NCBI GenBank assembly: GCA_945859605.1
Contig: OX243811.1
Location: 52,759,398-52,823,397 of the forward strand
DNA: 64,000 bases
Reading direction: 5' to 3'
Origin: Lumbricus rubellus
Taxonomy: Eukaryota > Annelida > Clitellata > Crassiclitellata > Lumbricidae
Part shown: in pieces, positions 21,801 through 33,139 of the stretch
How positions within the stretch are numbered: the first letter of the stretch is position 1
How the letters are laid out: each line of letters starts with the position of its first letter
Made by a program: the position numbers and the translations under genes
Notes under the pieces: model-generated
Seen by the model: the letters and a program-made list of their open reading frames with translations, nothing else
The model's database searches: none
Told to the model about the DNA's origin: nothing

Positions 21801-24800
21801 CTGGAGATGGTATACCAGTAAACCAATTGCCATCAGACTGTTACAGTGGAGAAATCTCCATGATGTTATTGCCATTATAAATTTATAGGCAACTGGTTCT
21901 AAAGGTTTTGACTTTATAATGAGGTCAGCAGAGGCATTCATTCATGGTGGCAAGGGGAGGCAGTTTATCAAACACCAGACTGAGAGGCAAGCAGTTATAT
22001 TACTATTTGTGTGATTGACTTTATATGTATTCTGCAAGTGTCTACAGAAATGGAAACTATTAGGTTTGTCTGCTATCTATAATGCCTTGGACATTAATAG
22101 TATCTACAGTGCATTTTCTATCTGTTGTCTTCTTTAGATTAATACAAGTGATATCTGCAAGACAAAGGACCAAGCTCAAAATCCTTTCTGTAAGCCAAAT
22201 ATTGATGTCAGCAACTTCCTGAACTTGAATTCACTTGCAAATCATAATCTCTACTGCCTCGCATTTGTCTTCACGTATCGGGATTTTGCGCAGGGCACAC
22301 TTGGTCTTGCCTGGGTGGGCGCAAACTCAAGTAAGTATCAAATTCTTTTCAGATTCTATTTAATTTTTACTACTCCGGTATATATTTAGACTTTGTGCAT
22401 CTCAGTTATTTAGCAGGATTGCACATTTTAACTTGTTCTGGCCTCATTTAGATCAGTTCAGTCAATGTTTTTCCTTTCTCTAAGCATGTTTATAAACTAT
22501 TTGGGAAATTTTTTAAACTACACGCACTTGTTCTTAAGCACATATAGGAAATTTGGTATTACTGTTAATATTCAAAGTCTGTTTATAAAACCAAATGTTC
22601 TGAACTAGTTTCTAAGGTTAATGATTAGTTAAATTTTATAAATGTTTAAATGCTGTCTGGTTTGTATCGTATGGATTTAAACAGATCCTTTCTTGATTGA
22701 TTTCAATTTGAAATTATTTTCTTGATTGATTTCAATTTGAAATAATTTGAATGGCATCGTAATGGTCATCTCTCTTTCTATGTCTTAGGAACACCCGGTG
22801 GAATTTGTGACCAGTTTGCGCCATACACGGAAAACGGTCAAGAGATTTTCAAAAGTTTAAACACTGGTATAGTGACCCTGTCAAACTATGGGTCACGTGT
22901 TCCAACAAAGGTGTCGCAGCTCACCTTTGCACATGAAATCGGCCATGGCTTTGGCTCACCGGTAAGAACACCATTTATTGTTTTTCTTTACTTTTGCTTG
23001 AAGAAATATTCAAATAAGTTTTATTTATTGTTCATAAACAGTTAAATCAGATGTTTCCAAGTGCTCTGCTAATCTATTGATTACAGCAATTTGTTTGACA
23101 TATCCATTTCTCATCATTCGAACCAACGACCATTGTGTAATTGGCAACCATGGTGTAATTGGCAACCATGGTGTAATTGTCAATCAGTGATTCAAAATTT
23201 AAGTATCTTCTGGTGTCAACACAGATGATTCACCTTCAAGAGTGATGTAATGAACTAGATTTCCTTATTTATAAACAAGATATTAAACTTGTTATTACAA
23301 TAATTGCATTGCTTTTTAATAGACACGCCTGCAATTCAATCCTAAAAAATGCAAATAATTGCATGTTTAAAGCTAGAACTTTCATTTTGTAATTTAATAT
23401 AATTATGACCAACAGTAATGTGTCGAACCTTTGCAAAACATGCTTGGAACGCTCTTGCGAAGTTGCGACCCTGCCTTTGACAAACACTTTATGAGAAAAT
23501 GTTAAACACTGTTAGTGAACACTTGGCATTTGTTTATTACATCGCATTTACAATGAAGATCTGATCCTTTTGTTCCAGCATGACAGTGGTAGTGAGTGTG
23601 TTCCCCTGTCAGTCAACGCAGGTGATCCAGCGGGTAATTACATCATGTACGCAAGTGCCACAAGTGGCGACCAATCGAACAATCAACGCTTCTCGAAATG
23701 CAGCATTGGAAATATGACACTGGTAGCTGATTTCATCACAGACTTTTCTGATTCGTTTAAGACGATTTAAGACGATTTGTGGATGTCTCTTTGTTCTTTC
23801 ACTAGTTGATGCAGGCTGCAGCTGCTTTCTAAGATTATTAGAAATGAATGCTTCCTGCACGAAATATTATGTCATTAATGATTCTCGAAAGTTAACTGTC
23901 TTTCATATTGCCTTTCCTTCTGCCAGCTATAATTCATGGTTATCGGCCTTTGATTCTGTGCAGCATACATTTTTACAAACTGTCTTAGGGTGCGCTTGTT
24001 TAGACCTGTTTAATGGTCACAGATATAGTACTCTGTAAGGTACTTAACTGAACCGTGATACGGGCAATCTGAATTTCCTAACCTAATTCTGGCTGCGAAG
24101 AAGACATGTGCCCAATTCATTATATTGTAAAATATATCCTCTATTTCTATAGCATCAAAATCTGGATCCATTGTTAATTGCTGTGCTTTGGCAGCGAATT
24201 TCCTTGCCAATAAAAGAAAATACAATGTAATACAATGTTCTCGTGTGTTCTTTGAGCCTATCGTATGATATTAGCAAAAAGTTGCTGCTGTACCTGTAAT
24301 TTATCGATCGCTGTTTTGTCTTCAACAGGCAAAATTCTGAACTTTATAAGAGGAATTAGTATTGAAATAAAAAATTAATTATGTTAAAATGTGATTGTTG
24401 ATTTGTATTGTGTTTGTGCTTGCCAGGTGCTCAATGCTGTATTGTACGGGCAGAATGGCAAGCAGAACTGCTTCGAGCAGCCATCGCAATCTTTCTGTGG
24501 CAATCGAATTGTTGAGGTTTCTGAAGAATGTGATTGCGGTTTTGATGACGATTGCAGCGATCCAAATCATCCGGACAATTGCTGCTATCCTCAAAGTTAT
24601 GCTGTGAATGTTTCGCTGCAGTGCCGCCGTAAACCGAATGCTGCCTGCAGGTATGGGTCAGATGAAAAAATGGTTGTGCATAATATAACACAGGAGCAAT
24701 TGTGACTCAAGACAACCACCTCTCTCTTGATTTCATTTGTGCCTCGGTTTATGTTATTATTATTGACTTTTAGCGCACCCTTAAGGTAATCTATTCAGAA

Positions 24801-27800
24801 GCGCTCCTAGTTTCTTCTTCTTCTTTATTCTCTTCCGTCAGTCGATTGTGACGACGATGAGGCTCCCAGTACTGAGGAATGGTGCAGAGAAGTAATTATT
24901 TAGTGTGAAATCATTAACACAAAGTCATTAGTAGACAGTTCCTAAAATACAACATGTGAATGATGAGAGGCCACTCGTTAAATTATGTGCAAAAGTTCAT
25001 ATTGCAGTTCTTGTACGTTAGCCATCAGGGCGTGATAGGATATACTTCATGTTAAACAGAATCGCATATGAATTGAAAACACTTTTAAGTGTTAGGCATT
25101 CACACTGGAAGTCTAATTGCTTCAGTGCCTATAGATGCTGGATAGGGACAGTATGTTGCTGCTTTATGCAAAATTCAACACAAACTACATAAAATACTTG
25201 CTGCAGTATAAGTGTCTGCTGAATAGTGTCTGCACTAAGGTTTCTTTTAAAGTTTTTAATATTTATTCTATGAATTGTCTACACTGAAATAATTTATTTG
25301 AAATCTTTTTTCAGCCCGTCAGAAGGAAAGTGCTGTCTTAGTTCTTGTTCTTTTGTTGCTGTATCTGAAAATAAGACGTGTCAAGATGAGACTGATTGTA
25401 CAATGAAGTCTGTTTGCAAATATCCTTTACTGGTTCTACATTGTAAATAGATCATGAATTTGTGACAAATGTGTTGTTTTCTGAGTTAAGAGTTAATTTT
25501 TTCATATGTCAAATGATAGAGTGCTCCTGGGAAATTGGTTCCCTTTGAACATCTGCGATGAGTCATTTATTTTCGTCATGTGTCTCATTTGATTGTGTCA
25601 AAACTGATGACTTGCGAATTATCATCATGTGGTTCGAATATTATCTATTATTTGTTTTACTAGCCAATGAAATTTTTTATTATCATTAATATATTTGTAA
25701 TAGTTTGAAACATATTACATTGACTTATATTACATTGACATTGGCTAAAGTAACTATTTTTAATTATGGAAATGAGAATTAGAACCATTGTAAAATGTTT
25801 GAAGTCATCAATATATTGGAGTATGTATTGGTTTCTGTAGCACGAACAAGTTAAAATTAATTTTAGGCTATGTATGAATAGAGTGTGGGTGTATGTCCTT
25901 AACTCATTTGAACTGGATCTAGTCCACGATGTCCCACAGCATTGCCGAAGCCAGATCTTTCCATCTGCAACAGCAACACGCAGATCTGTCGAAAAGGGGT
26001 AAATTGACTATGGCTTCAGGGTTACTATAAGCAAGAACACTTTAGAAATTTTCAGATTAGATGAAATGTGTGGATGCTGATTAAAAGTAAGAAAGTGTCA
26101 AGTACCCGGTACTTGCTTTAGTGTGACTAGTTTGAACCATTGTTATCGTTGAGCATCCAAGAAGTTTTGCAGTAACAACCGTACTATTAGATTTAAATTA
26201 GATTAGATTTAATGCTTATGGTGTAAAAATGTTTAACTAGACTCTGCAGTGTACTGTAATAGTTAGCTGCCTGGGTATAATTTAGGTTCTTTTATACCCG
26301 TGGTAGCCAGTATTAATCTGATGGTAATTGGAAATGCTTTTTTCTTAAGATATTCATTTTAATATTTGTTAATGTTTTAAACAGGAATGCACAGGATCTG
26401 TGTGTGAGAGGATTGGCTGGAGCGTGTGCTATTCGGTTGCACCTACAAATGACAAGAGCTTTGACAGAGGTCTACTCTGCTATGTTTCATGCATGAGTAG
26501 GTATCATACCTTCTAACCTATTGTTTGAATGTTGCTGGTGCCCATCCATCCGTAACAATGACTACAACCCCACCGCCCCTCCCCCCATCGTATTGAAGAG
26601 ACTCCTACCTTCTGGTCTACCTGCAGCCTGATTTTTGATGACTTGGACTAATTTGATGACTTGGCCTTGATGTTGTGACTTCTGGCCTTGTGAGTTGGCC
26701 TAATGCAATGCACTCTAAGCCTGTACAAGGAATTATGGAAACACTTTCTTTAGATCACAGAGTAAATATTGCTGTTACTACTATTGTCACTAGTAATATT
26801 ACTACTAATAGTTATGATACTGTTACTGCTGCCACTACTACTATTACTACTTTGCTTTAGACCTCTTCCAGTCAACTTATGGTTCTTGCCCGGCTTCAAC
26901 GTGCACTTCTGAACACAGCTATAATTATATTTTGTATTATTGATATTGTTGCTAAATTGCTTTTTTAGACCCTGCAACGAATTCCTGTGTAACGACAGGG
27001 AATCAACAGGACCTTCAGAAACCAGAGAATAAGCCATTACAAGATCTTTTGACCGACCTTAGCATCCAGAAACGTGGAATTCAATTGCCACCAGGTTAAT
27101 AATTTTGTTTATGTACATAATGCACAAAATTAAAATGTACTTTTTTCATAGGCAGCATTGTCCCATACACTAAACAAATAATTTCTGACGATGATGATGA
27201 GTTCCCTGTCCAAAGGCAGGTTCATTGGCTTTATGCCCCTGGGAATGAGATGAGTGAGGGCACTGAGGTGCTTTCCCATTGTCTTCCTAACAGACAATTG
27301 TGGGTGAGTAACTTTTCCAAGGTCGCTAAACAGTGGCTTGAGGTAGATAGGAACCTGCGATCCTTCGGTCATAAGGCACCGAACTTGCTGCTACAGCACC
27401 GAATTTTCCATAATTTCTGACTTATAGTCCTGAATTTGGAATTGAACATGAGGGTAATGTTACCTAATGTCAATAAATGGAGTTATGCATGTGAGGTTTG
27501 AAGTAGGATAGGCTGATTTGTGTTACCAAAGAAAGTGTTTATAGCTTCCTTTGGCAGTTAACTAGAGAATATTTTGTTTGAGCTGCTTTGATCTTTTATT
27601 AGGCTAGATTATTTTAGAAACACAGACATATGATCAATAGAGTTGCTGCTTATAGTTTCTAATTAAACAATAATACAGATGCTCTGTCATTTACTTCCTT
27701 GTTTAATAATATTATTGAATACTGCTTTCTTTCATTACTTACCGTAAATTTGATTTCGATTTATAATAAAGCCCTGTTTTGCCAAACTCTTCTTCCTCCT

Positions 27801-30258
27801 ATTTGCAGTTGTTGCTCATGCACATTGCACATGATATGCCATTTAATAATGCTTTCTTTTTCTTTCTGAGTCACCACTGCTTTTCATTAAATTGTGAAAC
27901 ATGCACAAAGGCTCTTTTGAGAGGAAGCCAAGTGTGAATTATGAGTGGGTCTGTTGTCAACTTATTATGTCATTGGTTTCAGGTGCTCCATGTGACAACT
28001 ATCGAGGTTACTGTGACGTCTTCCTTAAATGCCGAAGCATTAACGAAGACGGACCACTGGCCCGCCTCACAAACATACTCTTTAGCCAACAGACCCTAAC
28101 AACAGTTCGTGACTGGATTACAGTAAATATACATAATTACGTATCGCTTTCTGTCGCTGGAATTGATAGTTGCACTCTTCAAAGTGTGATCTGCTGGCAT
28201 TAGGTAGATCATGTATGTGATTATTGTGATAATTTATACTCTACCATGATGTATACTGTGTTGAGATTTTGTATATGTACTGCTTTTCCACACTTGTTAG
28301 ATAACTCTACATGTAGTCTGAATGCAACAAAAAAGGTGACTCCCATGAGATCTTTAATCGAAAAATTTAATATCAGAATGTAATATGCGATACATTTTGC
28401 ATCCTTTTTAAAGCCATTACCGATGCTCATAGTCATGTCCTCCAGTCTTCCTCCCTTTTTAGTAATGGATATAACATATAACACTCGACCCGGATCACCA
28501 CGTACTACTCTCTCGAACAACCCTTCTGACTCAACGCAGCGCTCGTGAATAAGCTGGTGCCCCGCGCTTGGCTTTCGAGTGGTGCTTTAGAAATTTTGAG
28601 ATTACGATTACAACATAACTTCTCATTACCTATTAAAGATCGTCATAACTTCATCTCGCATATTCTTTACAAGCACATCTATTAACAGATTTTATCCTTG
28701 CATTGTGACAACCTTCATAAGTGCCCTATTCGTAAAAAATTGTCTGTTTGAGTTGCGTCTGTGTCAGCCTAGTATTTTTAGTAATCCAATTGAATTGATT
28801 GATCTTTAAAGTTCTATCACTAACCTACAACTCTTTTATAATATACCCAGTCCAAGTATTTCTGCGAACACTTCCCATCCAGCAACCCTAATAACTATAG
28901 TCGATTGTTTGTTTAGGTTCACTGGTGGGCTGTTCTGTTGATGGGTGTTGGCTTCGTCGTTGGAATGGGACTCTTCATCAAGTTATGCGCCGTACACACT
29001 CCGAGCAGCAATCCGAAAAAGAAGCCAGCACGCAAGATGGGTGATATGACGCTGGCACGACGTAGCTACACAACACATCATCAGGTTAGCTGCTGCTGAA
29101 AATAGATTCTGATTCTTCTGAAAAGATTGCTTCGATGAGGTGTAGAAAACCTCACGTAGCCCACCACTGAATTATGATAAGTGTTTGTGTTGTGATATTG
29201 CAGGTACTTACTTATTTGCAATTGAAGGAGAATTGTAGAATCATATTTGTAATGTATTTATAGTTGAAAAGATCTAGTTTAAAAGAGTTTAAGATAAAGA
29301 GTTACCTTGGTAGTGAGTTTGAGAAAAAAAGGTTGTAGCTTTAGCTGGCTGTTATTTTAGTTTAAGTGGCTTTGGTCTAAACGTTTTCCATTTGAATGAT
29401 AATAATGGGTTGACTGAATGGAAATATCGGACATATTATATTTTAACAAATAGATTGTTTCTGTCAAGCTATGTGAAATTTTAACTATATGCCATTTAAG
29501 CAAAACTTTGCTTAAGAAGGCTTTCCTTTTGTAAAAGTGATTGGTTAAAGTTTGATACTAAACATTTTCAAACATTTTACACAAAATTCTTACTTTATTC
29601 TCAATGTTCTTCAATCCAAATGAATTATACAGTGCACATCTAGCCAATTACGTGGAATTTGTCAGTGACTACTTACAAGTGTCTTGAGCAAACTTTTATA
29701 GCACTTTCATGCATACTAGTCTTCATCTTTTTGTTCCCAGGGCTAGGACTATTCTTGCCCAACATCAGGCGTTTTCTGTGGTTGGCACTTCTATTTGGAA
29801 TGACCTTCCTTTCACACTAAGAGTCGTTTTTCTTTGTTAGTCTCTTGTTCTTTAAAGGCATTTTTCATGCTTAGAGTGCCTCTGAATAGTCCGCCTGTGA
29901 GGGATATCTATATATAGGCTACCTATTCATGTTATTATACGCAGCAATAGGCCTATAATTATTTGTAATGCTCTCATGTGGAATTTGATTCTCTCTGTGT
30001 GGGTTTCCTGTGGAGTGATATTAAAATTGAAATGTTTTGATTGGTTGCTTGTAGGGATCATCCGGTAATTCTGTTGACCGTGAACCGATCCATCCTGTGG
30101 CGCAGGGTCCACAGCCAGGAAAGAAACGAAAGAAGCCGAACACAGAATCGTCGAGGCAACCATCCACTCGACATTCCACAGCGAATAACGAGAATCTTGA
30201 AATGAGACCACCACCGCATTACGACAATCGATTTGCCGCTGATTTTGATCAAATTTGA
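13813..30258 (+). CDS. ADAM10 / Kuzbanian-type membrane metalloprotease (sheddase), 18 coding exons
   Basis: Exons: 13813-13906, 16635-16788, 17204-17322, 18188-18362, 18546-18651, 19197-19370, 21258-21401, 22138-22330, 22789-22961, 23579-23722, 24427-24650, 25315-25419, 25914-25998, 26385-26496, 26969-27094, 27983-28122, 28917-29084, 30055-30258. All phases match and total 2640 nt, 879 residues. Domains: signal peptide (~1-31); prodomain with cysteine switch at Cys190; furin site RREKR (238-242); catalytic domain with zinc motif [12 protein letters not shown] (435-446, spanning exons 9-10) and the Met-turn YIMYA; disintegrin domain ([15 protein letters not shown] in exon 11); Cys-rich domain to ~750 ending [14 protein letters not shown]; membrane helix [13 protein letters not shown] (~757-778); basic, Pro-rich tail with [12 protein letters not shown]10 cleaves Notch, cadherins and other type I membrane proteins at the cell surface. 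All introns are GT-AG except intron 12, which is AT-AC of the U12 class. The gene looks intact; exon 6 includes a variable linker before the furin site. Confidence 0.97.
15140..15361 (+). mobile_element. tRNA-derived SINE, copy 2, in ADAM10 intron 1
   Basis: 222-bp element collinear with the copy at 10810. Perfect B box GGTTCGAATCC at 15183-15193; an internal partial duplication of TCCTTCACTCACTT near 15222-15255. The 3' part (CTCTGAGTAGAG, then TTGAAGGGGCGCTATAACAAG) matches copy 1 and the LINE tail. Its orientation is the same as the host gene. Confidence 0.88.
17717..18112. mobile_element. 396-bp MITE in ADAM10 intron 3
   Basis: The two ends are inverted repeats of about 30 bp. The left end reads AGGCGTAAAAAAAATG then TTGTGTTTCCGGTAAC at 17717-17749, and the reverse complement of the right end reads AGGCCTAAAAAAATG followed by the same TTGTGTTTCCGGTAAC. 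The interior is AT-rich without coding potential. No clear target duplication was found, so the superfamily is unassigned. Confidence 0.75.
18776..18807. repeat. (AAT)n microsatellite in ADAM10 intron 5
   Basis: About ten AAT units followed by GGCGCC-containing sequence that, read on the minus strand, could be the tail of an old SINE. Confidence 0.85.
19920..20794. mobile_element. Foldback element with short-repeat arms, in ADAM10 intron 6
   Basis: The left arm (19920-20186) is a run of ~14-16-bp units centred on GGACGATTCGTC. The right arm (20527-20794) is its inverted complement (GACGAATCGTCC units). The arms match unit by unit, including variants GACGTTTCGTC and GACGGTTCGTC in the same outer order, with TGTCTAAATTT at both outer ends and CACCCGTG at the inner ends. 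A 340-bp unique AT-rich centre has no coding potential. This is the layout of foldback elements such as Drosophila FB and sea-urchin TU. No target duplication is evident. Confidence 0.88.
22683..22745. repeat. 28-bp direct duplication in ADAM10 intron 8
   Basis: CTTGATTGATTTCAATTTGA occurs twice, followed each time by AAT/ATT runs. Probably a local slippage duplication. Confidence 0.7.
24752..24810 (-). mobile_element. LINE/SINE 3'-tail relic in ADAM10 intron 11
   Basis: On the minus strand this reads GGAGCGCTTCTGAATAG, then ACCTTAAGGGTGCGCT, ending in an (AAT)n tail. It matches the last ~45 bp shared by the LINE at 36.7 kb and the two SINEs. It is probably a heavily 5'-truncated insertion. 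Confidence 0.6.
25420..25913 (+). other. U12-type AT-AC intron 12 of ADAM10
   Basis: The intron starts ATATCCTTT, a perfect match to the minor-spliceosome 5' splice site. It contains TCCTTAAC at 25896-25903, matching the U12 branch-point consensus, and ends in AC 10-11 nt after the branch adenosine. With these borders TGC-AA joins T-GGA and gives VCNGSSPRCP, which restores the reading frame and the expected Cys pattern of the ADAM10 disintegrin/Cys-rich region. No GT donor nearby gives a frame-preserving product of this kind. Confidence 0.93.
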
Positions 30259-32250
30259 ATATTGTTCTGTTCGTCTGTCTGGCGTAATACATTCCTTATA
30301 AGAATCTTGCATTTGAGTTACGTCTGCGTTCGATTATCTGTGATCTGTATTTATGATAGGATTTGATCGAGATCGAACCAGATTTTTTACTGCTAGATAG
30401 AATTACTGTTAGACTAATTTTTAAAAGCACGTCTTCTGGGTTTTAGTTCGATGGGGAAATTTAGCCTTTTAAATCCTTTTTCAGAATGATTTGGATGCAT
30501 GGATAATTAATGAGAAGCATGGTTGAAGAAACAACTGCACGTTGATTTGAGACTATAGCATGGTTTTTATATTTGGGATTCAAACATGTTTGTGTGGTTT
30601 GGGTTGAACTGTTGTTGTTTTGTTGGGCTTGGTTGTTGGGGTTCAGGCTTTCATTTGCAGGATCCGTGTTCTATTCAGACATGGTCTTGGTTGTTGGATA
30701 AGTAGTGCCAGGTGTTTTACTCAGGAATTTCTGAATTGATGTTGCAAAATTGATTAAAATCTATTTCAACGTTTATTTTTTCCCACATTGTTCACTGCAG
30801 AAAATTCGTATAAGAACTGAACTGTTCAACTTGCCCGTGGTTCTGCATCACATTTCAGACTGTCTATTTTCTTTGATGAGACTCAGTGATTGAGTTTGTG
30901 TCTTAGACCTGTTTACCGTGTCTCACATAATTGTGATGCATCTGACTTGGCACCATGTTTTTAATGTATTGCCTTTGTGTCATCAGTGCCACATGAAGGC
31001 TTGTGTGTATGTTCCTTTCTGTGTTATGCTTTGAGATTGGTCATTGCATGTGAACTTGACTGACTAGGAGATTTCTGGAAAATTACGAGACAATAAATGG
31101 TGATAAGGATCTTCGTGAAATGTCCATAACATGACGATCACTTCAAGGCTATTATTTGTTAATATGTATCATAATTGCTGCTACTTAGGAAGCAACTAAT
31201 TCCATGATGTCATATTTTTTATAAGGAATATTGTTCCATTTATTACCTTAGTAGCTATGGCTCCCAGGTGGAGACACTGTTGCTTTGTCATACATTTCCA
31301 TAATGAGAGTTTGCGTCTGTCCCACTCGTATTTATTGTTTTTTAATTTTAAGATGCACACTTGATATTACTGCCAAGTTTTCCTGCAGTTCAGTATGATT
31401 TTAAAGTTGAGCAGAAGTTGCACTTTCATTTTACTTGAAGTACGTTGGTAGTCACCGGAAATAAACTCCACTGGTTAATTCCGTCACTCGATCATAATTA
31501 AACTAAATGCTCAATTGCTCAAGGAGACTTTAATTTGTTGTCATTCTAAGCTGTTCAGATGCCTACACAATTTCTTTCATAATATTTATGGCATGTCGTT
31601 CAGATTCATCATTTTTCTGTCCATCAAATTTAGCATTTAGATTTAAGCGGAATTTTATTTTTGGTAACTGAGATAACTCGTGTTTATCTGCATAATTATG
31701 TAGTCCCTTGTTCGCTTCTGAGTATGTATGTGATTGAGTACCATCACAGAAAGATCTCTGGAACTCTTTGAGGGAAAGCACGTATTCTAGGAAGCACATC
31801 TGTGGAGCGTAATTGTATTTATCTTTTGTAGAAAAGGGATATTAATATTGTTGATTTCTGGGTAGAATTATTTCTGTTTTACTTCTTCATGGTCCCACTG
31901 AGAATTGTGATCCAGATCTGTTCAGGGCAAAGATTAGTAATAATTACGTAGAGTCATTTTAATATTGATCTTCATTTGTGCATGCGTAACATACCAGTTT
32001 ATCAGTGGTTTATTTTTTAAATTCTTTTATACTAGACTTATTTTTATATTTGTGCCGCTACAAATCTGTGGCTTGTACTGTTCACAAGTAAATATTTATG
32101 CATATGAGATGTAGCCTACAATCACACCATAGTGCCTTTTGAAAGCCTATAAATTCTCTGTGTGAATAGTGGAAACTCTTTGTGGACAATTTTGTGTGTT
32201 AATGAAGTTTGACATGTCCTTAATATGACATAAAATTATGAATTAATAAA
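30259..32250 (+). other. Probable ADAM10 3' untranslated region
   Basis: About 2 kb of T-rich sequence without genes follows the ADAM10 stop. AATAAA occurs at 32245-32250 and again at 32777-32782. Either could end the transcript, and the ~2-kb length is inferred only from these signals. Confidence 0.45.
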
Positions 32251-32274
32251 TGTATTTTCACAAGATTTGCGTCG

Positions 32275-32280
32275 TTTATT
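32275..32280 (-). terminator. Candidate polyadenylation signal of the TRIM-NHL gene
   Basis: TTTATT on the plus strand is AATAAA on the minus strand, 860 bp after the TRIM stop. A second candidate is at 32503-32508. The first sits only 25 bp from the ADAM10 signal at 32245, so the two genes would end tail to tail. Confidence 0.35.
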
Positions 32281-33139
32281 GTGCCTCTAAGGTTAAAAGC
32301 AACAAAAAACATGCATGTGTGCAGACATTATAGACATACGAGTTTCTGTGCCAGAGTAATTTGTAACAACACTAAGTCTTATTGTATTAAAACATTTAAC
32401 TTTATTGTATTAAAACATTTCTTCTTTTACATAGCTGATAGGAAACGACAGCTATGAAAGTTCTAGTATGTAGTCTATTTCTGTTTATGCAACTGTATCT
32501 GATTTATTCCTTCTTCGGAAAGTGCATACATGACCGTATTACAAATGGAGCTTAGAATCTAGGATTAGTGTTTATCTGCAGGAAGAAGTTACATACAGTA
32601 AAGCAGAATAGAGTGAATCTGTTGTCATTGTAAATTATATTGTTAGTCCTGTTATTTCATCTCATTGGCACTTGGAAAAAACAGATCTTATGATAAGTAG
32701 GTTAGCTAATTATTAAAAGAGGTTGAAGTAGTTAAGTGAACTGCAATTAGTTTGAATCTGTGAGTGTTAGAAGATCAATAAACACTGTTCTTTTCATGCA
32801 TGCCTTTCTATTACACCTCACACGTTCAATCTCCATGATTTCAAATCCTTAATTTTGTTAATGACTGTGAGAGTTTTGTTAGCGTTATTTTCTCACTGTA
32901 AATTAATAGTTAATTATAATTAATCTGAATTACAGTATTTTACCACATAATTTACGACTATGTTAAGTATGTTTAATCATCATTGCAACCGAATGAGTCA
33001 GCCATGTTTTCAATGGGGATCCATAGGAGATCGAGATGCATTACAGGTCTACCACTTGGAAAAATGGAGACCAGCAGCTGCTGCTTTTGATGGACCCCAT
33101 GTGAGCGCAGTAAAGCTGGTAGTTAAGACCCTCAGCAGT

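Noticed and set aside
23723..23770. Alternative C-terminus of ADAM10 by reading through the donor at 23722
   Set aside because: Only 15 extra residues without family resemblance, and no close poly-A signal. The downstream exon continues the conserved sequence in phase.
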